From: an uncultured Propionibacterium sp.
GTDB taxonomy: Bacteria > Actinomycetota > Actinomycetes > Propionibacteriales > Propionibacteriaceae
Assembly (NCBI GenBank): GCA_938036835.1
Contig: CALHWB010000038.1
Location: 1-64,000, forward strand
Direction of reading: 5' to 3'
DNA: 64,000 nucleotides
Within the stretch, counting starts at the first letter, position 1; each line of letters starts with the position of its first letter. The position numbers were made by a program, and so were the translations under genes. The notes under the pieces are model-generated. The model ran no database searches, was not told the DNA's origin, and saw only the letters and a program-made list of their open reading frames with translations. Positions 59,944-64,000 of this stretch are shown piece after piece.

Positions 59944-61140
59944 TCAGGATCGGACGGCGGCGATCGAGGCCGCCACGCGATCGACATTGCGGGTATTCAG
60001 CGCGGCCACGCAGATTCGTCCGGCGTCGGTGCCGTAGATGCCGAACTCGCTGCGCAGCCGCTGCATTTGCCCGGCGGTCAGGCCGGTGTAGCTGAACATG
60101 CCCAGCTGCTCGGTGACGAATCCCATATCGTCGACGCCGGCTGCCTGTAGCCCCGCCAGCAGGGCGATGCGCATCTGCTTGATGCGGTCGCGCATCTCGC
60201 CCAATTCGGCGATCCAGTCGGCCCGTAGTCCTTCGTCTGCGAACACCGTGGCGACCAGCCTGGCGCCATGGGTGGGTGGGTTCGAGTAGTTCGTCCGGAT
60301 GACGATCTTCAACTGGGAACGCACCCGAGCCGCCACATCGGCGGTTTCGCACAGTACCGACAGCGCGCCCACCCGCTCGCCATACAGCCCGAAGGTCTTC
60401 GAGAAGGAGGAGGACACGAGCAGGTTCGGTACCCGCTCGGCGGCCCGGCGTACCACCGCGGCATCCTGGTCGGTGCCCTGGGCGAATCCCTGATAGGCCA
60501 TGTCGAAGAAGCAGACCAGATTCCCGGCCCGGCAGATCTCGATCACCCGATCCCATTGGTCGGCATCAAGGTCATAGCCGGTCGGATTGTGGCAGCAGGC
60601 ATGTAGCACCACGATTGTCCCGGCGGGTGCGGCCGCAAGATCGGCGCACATACCGGCGAAGTCGATACCCCGCGCGACGGGATCGTAGTAGCGGTATTCC
60701 GCCACCTCGAAGCCGGCCCGGGCGAATAATCCTCGATGGTTCTCCCAGGACGGGGCGCTGATCAATACCCGGGCGGCCGGGTCGATGCGGGCGAGGAAAT
60801 CGGCGCCGAGTTTCAAGGCGCCGGTGCCGCCCAGCGCCTGCAGCGTGACCACCCGATCGGCGGCCAGCAGCGCCGAGCGGCTGCCGAAGACCAGCCGCCG
60901 CACGTCGGTGTCGTAGCTGGCTAGACCGTCGATGGGGAGATATCCGCGGGGCGCCGGCTCGATCGCTAACTGCTGTTCGGCTGCCCGGATGCAGCGCAGC
61001 AGCGGCAGCCTGCCGGTCTCGTCAAGGCAGACCCCGACACCCAGGTTGACCTTATCGGCGCGGGGGTCGGCGGCGAACTCCTCGTTCAGCCCGAGGATCG
61101 GATCGGCCGCAGCCTGCTCGACAGCGCTGAATAGTGACAT
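59944..61140 (-). CDS. Aspartate/aromatic aminotransferase (class I, TyrB/AspC type)
   Basis: 398 residues. Class Ia aminotransferase fold. LNEEFAADPRADKVNLGVGV, VVLHACCHNPTGYDLD and SSSFSKTFGLYGERVGALSV with the PLP lysine are clear; VIRTNYSNPPTHGARLV contains the substrate Arg region. Enzymes of this subgroup interconvert aspartate/aromatic amino acids and 2-oxoglutarate. Start ATG 61140 has GAAAGG about ten bases upstream. It is divergent from the tRNA-Trp-secE unit. I cannot tell aspartate from tyrosine specificity. Confidence 0.93.
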   Translation of the reverse strand: MSLFSAVEQAAADPILGLNEEFAADPRADKVNLGVGVCLDETGRLPLLRCIRAAEQQLAIEPAPRGYLPIDGLASYDTDVRRLVFGSRSALLAADRVVTLQALGGTGALKLGADFLARIDPAARVLISAPSWENHRGLFARAGFEVAEYRYYDPVARGIDFAGMCADLAAAPAGTIVVLHACCHNPTGYDLDADQWDRVIEICRAGNLVCFFDMAYQGFAQGTDQDAAVVRRAAERVPNLLVSSSFSKTFGLYGERVGALSVLCETADVAARVRSQLKIVIRTNYSNPPTHGARLVATVFADEGLRADWIAELGEMRDRIKQMRIALLAGLQAAGVDDMGFVTEQLGMFSYTGLTAGQMQRLRSEFGIYGTDAGRICVAALNTRNVDRVAASIAAVRS

Positions 61141-61165
61141 GGTTTGGATACCTTTCGACGTCTTC

Positions 61166-61217
61166 AGGCTATCCTGGCCGATTCGGTTTCGCATTGTGCG
61201 GTGGGAGCTAGTAGACT
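61166..61217. promoter_or_regulatory. Divergent promoters: aminotransferase (minus) and tRNA-Trp-secE (plus)
   Basis: Minus strand TAGCCT (61166-61171) is the -10 box for the aminotransferase gene. On the plus strand TTCGCA (61188-61193) and TAGACT (61212-61217), 18 bases apart, fit a promoter for tRNA-Trp, secE and nusG, with a leader of ~65 bases. Confidence 0.45.
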
Positions 61218-61250
61218 TCCTTGCTTGGTGGCGAAGACCACAGTCGAGTC

Positions 61251-61288
61251 GTGCCCAACGGGGCGCCGGGGTTGGAATGTCACCGAAG
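61251..61288 (+). promoter_or_regulatory. trpT leader with a repeated 21-base element
   Basis: The block 61251-61271 is 20/21 identical to 57485-57505 in the rpmG leader. Here the 3' partner differs: CCAAC (61255-61259) pairs with GTTGG (61271-61275). CACCGAAG (61281-61288) ends at the first bases of the tRNA, matching the base order after the rpmG copy. Confidence 0.6.
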
Positions 61289-61359
61289 GGCAATAGCTCA
61301 ATTGGCAGAGCACCGGTCTCCAAAACCGGCGGTTGGGGGTTCGAGTCCCTCTTGCCCTG
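61287..61359 (+). tRNA. tRNA-Trp (anticodon CCA)
   Basis: AGGGCAA/TTGCCCT acceptor stem, anticodon arm CCGGT-CTCCAAA-ACCGG with CCA, T-arm GGGGG-TTCGAGT-CCCTC. CCA end not encoded. It sits before secE as in other actinobacteria and is probably cotranscribed with it. Confidence 0.96.
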
Positions 61360-61479
61360 CGAGTCGGTTGTGGGCGTCGGCGCCAGTCGCGCACCGCGCC
61401 GTTACCGGCCAGTGGCCCGGTGAACGGCCCACCAGACCGGCTGGCGATGGCACTAGTGGTTTCGGTGAAGGACGATCAG

Positions 61480-62007
61480 GTGGCTGATAGCAGCAGGCCT
61501 TCGAGGCGGCGCAGGGTAGTCCCGGAGGAGGACCCGCGTGAGGATTCGCTGACCCCTGACTCGACCGGCGGGAATCTGGCCGACCCGGCCGTCAAGGTGG
61601 TGACCGAGGACGAGGCGGGGGAGCCGCCGGAGGCCGACGGCGCTTCCGGCAGGGCAGATCCCGAGGACGCGGCGATCGATGGCGAGGAGCGACTCGATGG
61701 GGTTGCCACCCGGGCCCGCAAGGCGAAATCGCCTCGGCCGGTGAAACGCAACCAGACCGTCGCGCCCGTCCGCAAGGCAAGGCCGACCCCCAAGCGGGAG
61801 GACGCGCACGCCCCGGCCCGCAAACGCACCACGCCGGTGCAGTTCGTCAGGCAGTCGGTAGGCGAGCTACGGAAGGTGGTTTGGCCGAGCGGGGCGACTA
61901 CTCGCCAGTACTTCTTCGTGGTGCTGGTGTTCGTGCTGTTCATCATGCTCATCGTGGCCGGGCTGGACGCCTTGTTCGGCTGGTTGCTGCTGCTTTGGCT
62001 GGGCTGA
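61480..62007 (+). CDS. secE: Preprotein translocase subunit SecE with long N-terminal extension
   Basis: 175 residues. The SecE core starts near residue 121: FVRQSVGELRKVVWPSGATT and one membrane helix (FFVVLVFVLFIMLIVAGLDA). The first ~120 residues are acidic then basic (KRNQTVAPVRKARPTPKRED) and low complexity, an extension common in actinobacteria. GTG 61480 was chosen because GAAGGA lies seven bases upstream; ATG 61447 has no such site. It works with SecY/SecG in protein export. Confidence 0.92.
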   Translation: MADSSRPSRRRRVVPEEDPREDSLTPDSTGGNLADPAVKVVTEDEAGEPPEADGASGRADPEDAAIDGEERLDGVATRARKAKSPRPVKRNQTVAPVRKARPTPKREDAHAPARKRTTPVQFVRQSVGELRKVVWPSGATTRQYFFVVLVFVLFIMLIVAGLDALFGWLLLLWLG

Positions 62008-62024
62008 TCGGCGAAGGAGGAGAG

Positions 62025-62864
62025 ATGACCCAAGACAACGAGGAATTGCTGCCCGACCAGTCGATCGAGATCGACCTGACATCCGGTTTCGATGCGGATC
62101 CCGAACCTAGCGGCGACGATATCCAGATCAATCTCGATTTCGGTGACTTCACCGAGGAGTCCGAGCCCGAGCCCGAGTTGAATCTCGATCTGCCCGGGTT
62201 GACCGATGAGACCGATGAGGATGCCGAGGTCGAGTCCGAACAGGCCGATGAGGCCCTGGAAAAGGCCTTGGAGGAACTGCGAGCCGAACTGCGGGCCAAA
62301 CCCGGCGAATGGTATGTGGTGCACACCTACTCCGGGATGGAGAATCGGGTGAAGCAGAACATCGATGCGCGCGTGGTCACCCTCAACATGGAGGACTACA
62401 TCTTCGAGACCTTGGTGCCGACCGAGGAGGCCGTCGAGATCCGCAACGGGCAGAAGAAGACCGTCACCCGTACCCACATGGCTGGTTATGTGCTGGTGCG
62501 GATGGAATTGACCGATGATTCCTGGGGTGCGGTCCGGCATACCGCCTCGGTTACCGGTTTCGTTGGCCATGGCAATCAGCCGGTGCCTCTTGACCTGGCC
62601 GAGGTGGAGCGGATGCTCACCCCGTCGGTGCAGGCCAAGGTGGCTGCCGCCGGCCAGGCACCGGCCAGGCGGCGCAGGAAGGTCGATGTGATCGATTACG
62701 AGGTGGGCGATTCGGTAACCGTGGTGGACGGCCCATTCGCGGGCGTGCATGCCACCATAACCGATATCAACCCGCATAACCAGCGCGTGAAGGTCATGGT
62801 CGAGATCCTGGGCCGGGAGACCCCGGTAGACTTGACCTTCGCCCAGGTGCAGAAGGCTGTCTGA
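62025..62864 (+). CDS. nusG: Transcription termination/antitermination factor NusG
   Basis: 279 residues. The NGN domain begins near residue 95 (WYVVHTYSGMENRVKQNI) and runs through MAGYVLVRMELTDDSW; the KOW domain VGDSVTVVDGPFAGVHATI is near the C-terminus. The first ~90 residues form a strongly acidic extension (Asp/Glu with Leu). AAGGAGGAG supports ATG 62025, 17 bases after secE. NusG couples transcription with translation and Rho; the acidic extension is known for actinobacterial NusG but its job is unclear. Confidence 0.95.
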   Translation: MTQDNEELLPDQSIEIDLTSGFDADPEPSGDDIQINLDFGDFTEESEPEPELNLDLPGLTDETDEDAEVESEQADEALEKALEELRAELRAKPGEWYVVHTYSGMENRVKQNIDARVVTLNMEDYIFETLVPTEEAVEIRNGQKKTVTRTHMAGYVLVRMELTDDSWGAVRHTASVTGFVGHGNQPVPLDLAEVERMLTPSVQAKVAAAGQAPARRRRKVDVIDYEVGDSVTVVDGPFAGVHATITDINPHNQRVKVMVEILGRETPVDLTFAQVQKAV

Positions 62865-62868
62865 GCCG

Positions 62869-62944
62869 TCTGGCGCCAAGGCCGCCGATGGCGGTCGCCG
62901 GCGTCCGCTAGCCGTCGGTGGGCCGGACGCCAGAACCACAACCA
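62869..62944 (+). promoter_or_regulatory. Competing hairpins between nusG and rplK
   Basis: GGCGTCCG (62900-62907) pairs with CGGACGCC (62934-62941). TCTGGCG (62869-62875) pairs with CGCCAGA (62938-62944), and the two 3' arms overlap, so only one can form at a time. This is attenuator-like, upstream of rplK. Confidence 0.4.
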
Positions 62945-62966
62945 AACCCAGAAGGACCCGAACAAC

Positions 62967-63395
62967 ATGCCTCCCAAAAAGAAGGTAGCGGCGATCGTCA
63001 AGATCGCCATTCAGGCCGGTGCGGCCACTCCGGCCCCGCCGGTCGGTACCGCGCTTGGCCCGCACGGTGTCAATATCATGGAGTTCGTCAAGGCGTACAA
63101 TGCCCAGACCGAATCCCAGCGCGGCACCGTCGTCCCCGCCGAGATCACCGTCTATGAGGACCGTACCTTCACGTTTGTCGTGAAGACTCCGCCGGCCGCC
63201 GAGCTGATCAAGAAGGCCGCCGGCCTGCAGAAGGGCTCCGGCAAGCCGAACAAGGAGAAGGTCGGCAAGATCACCCGGGATCAGGTTCGCGAGATCGCCA
63301 GCGTCAAACTGCCCGACCTCAACGCCAATGACATCGAGGCGGCCATGAAGGTCGTCGAGGGCACCGCCCATTCCATGGGCGTCACCGTCGAGTGA
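62967..63395 (+). CDS. rplK: 50S ribosomal protein L11
   Basis: 142 residues, normal length. VKIAIQAGAATPAPPVGTAL, GPHGVNIMEFVKAYNA and the C-terminal rRNA-binding domain (LPDLNANDIEAAMKVVEGTA, HSMGVTVE) are standard. AGAAGGAC lies nine bases before ATG 62967. L11 binds the GTPase-associated region of 23S rRNA and is needed for the stringent response. rplA follows after 112 bases. Confidence 0.97.
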   Translation: MPPKKKVAAIVKIAIQAGAATPAPPVGTALGPHGVNIMEFVKAYNAQTESQRGTVVPAEITVYEDRTFTFVVKTPPAAELIKKAAGLQKGSGKPNKEKVGKITRDQVREIASVKLPDLNANDIEAAMKVVEGTAHSMGVTVE

Positions 63396-63507
63396 TACTC
63401 CCACGCGCCGGGGGTGCCGGTGCGGTAGCAGACACATTCTGGTAGGCCGTGCAGCCGCACCAGAAGCTGGTGGATCAGCCCGCGAGGCTGACAGGAAGGA
63501 ACCAGGC

Positions 63508-64000
63508 ATGAAGCACAGCAAGCGTTATCGGGCGGCGGCGCAGTTGCGGGACGGCGCCCGGCTTTACAGCCCGGAAGAGGCCATCGCGGTACTGAAGAAG
63601 TACCCGGCCGGTGGCTTCGATGAGTCGATTGAGGTCGCAATGCGGCTCGGGGTCGACCCGCGCAAGGCGGACCAGATGGTTCGTGGCACCGTGAATCTGC
63701 CCCATGGCACCGGCAAGACGGCTCGGGTCCTTGTCTTCGCCCAGGGTGCCAAGGCGGCAGAGGCCCTTGAGGCGGGCGCCGACGAGATCGGCTCCGATGA
63801 GTTGATTGAAAGGGTGGCCGGCGGCTATCTCGATTTCGATGCGGTGGTGGCCACGCCCGATCTGATGGGCAAGGTCGGCAGGCTGGGGCGGGTGCTCGGC
63901 CCGCGCGGTCTGATGCCCAACCCGAAGACCGGTACCGTTACCATGGATGTCGCCAGGGCGGTTTCGGATATCAAGGGCGGCCGGATCGAGTTCCGGGTGG
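63508..64000 (+). CDS. rplA: 50S ribosomal protein L1 (partial, C-terminus outside window)
   Basis: 164 codons seen of about 230-240. KRYRAAAQLRDGARLYSPEEA, FDESIEVAMRLGVDPRKADQ, and LGRVLGPRGLMPNPKTGTVT are L1 signatures. AGGAAGGA lies 9 bases before ATG 63508. L1 binds 23S rRNA and, in many bacteria, represses its own operon. The gene runs past the window end. Confidence 0.97.
   Translation, partial: MKHSKRYRAAAQLRDGARLYSPEEAIAVLKKYPAGGFDESIEVAMRLGVDPRKADQMVRGTVNLPHGTGKTARVLVFAQGAKAAEALEAGADEIGSDELIERVAGGYLDFDAVVATPDLMGKVGRLGRVLGPRGLMPNPKTGTVTMDVARAVSDIKGGRIEFRV

Noticed and set aside
61476..63521. 681-codon open frame antisense to secE-nusG-rplK
   Set aside because: It is antisense to four conserved features, has no family resemblance, and arises from the GC-rich third positions of real genes on the plus strand.

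Overview
The window is a 64 kb stretch of a high-GC actinobacterial chromosome. Gene content points to the order Propionibacteriales or a close relative: a complete menaquinone-based respiratory gene set, a tRNA-Thr/tRNA-Met/rpmG/hadA-hadB and tRNA-Trp/secE/nusG/rplK/rplA locus in the order typical of Actinobacteria, GTG starts with ATGA/GTGA overlaps, and many genes whose -10 element (TANNNT) lies 6-7 bases before the start codon (leaderless mRNAs). No prophage, insertion sequence, CRISPR array or rRNA operon was seen.

Layout. 1-3.1 kb (minus strand): two PRC-barrel proteins, an MFS exporter and a small membrane protein. 3.1-10.6 kb: the menaquinone genes menE, menA, menC and menD on the plus strand, facing menG, which is translationally coupled to a two-domain nuclease. 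10.6-11.6 kb: an intergenic region of about 0.9 kb with a cobalamin riboswitch that has no obvious target gene. 11.7-18.0 kb: an acetamidase/formamidase-like enzyme, an ABC ATPase with a large membrane partner, isochorismate synthase (menF) and a geranylgeranyl-reductase-type enzyme (probably menJ). 18.1-34.8 kb: a complete 14-gene nuoA-N complex I operon followed by a long-chain polyprenyl diphosphate synthase.

35-51 kb is a mixed housekeeping region: DUF805 protein, M13 peptidase, korAB, an MptB-like mannosyltransferase with an ECH-like hydrolase, exonuclease III, a SufR-like regulator, an AarF/UbiB kinase-like protein, a shikimate kinase-dehydroquinate synthase fusion, and yajQ. 51.9-54.9 kb holds tRNA-Tyr and a three-gene cassette coding for helical, WXG/EspC-like proteins, one fused to a lysozyme-like domain. 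55-64 kb holds psuG, a family 2 glycosyltransferase, tRNA-Thr and tRNA-Met, rpmG, hadAB-murB, an aromatic/aspartate aminotransferase, tRNA-Trp, secE, nusG, rplK and the start of rplA.

Functionally the window is dominated by quinone-linked respiration. menF, menD, menC, menE, menA, menG and menJ plus the polyprenyl synthase make and tailor menaquinone, complex I reduces it, and KorAB may supply reduced ferredoxin. menB is not in the window. The best candidates for new biology are the WXG/EspC-lysozyme cassette, the orphan cobalamin riboswitch, a 21-base leader element shared by rpmG and the trp-secE leader, and a dehydroquinate synthase domain with several substituted active-site positions.
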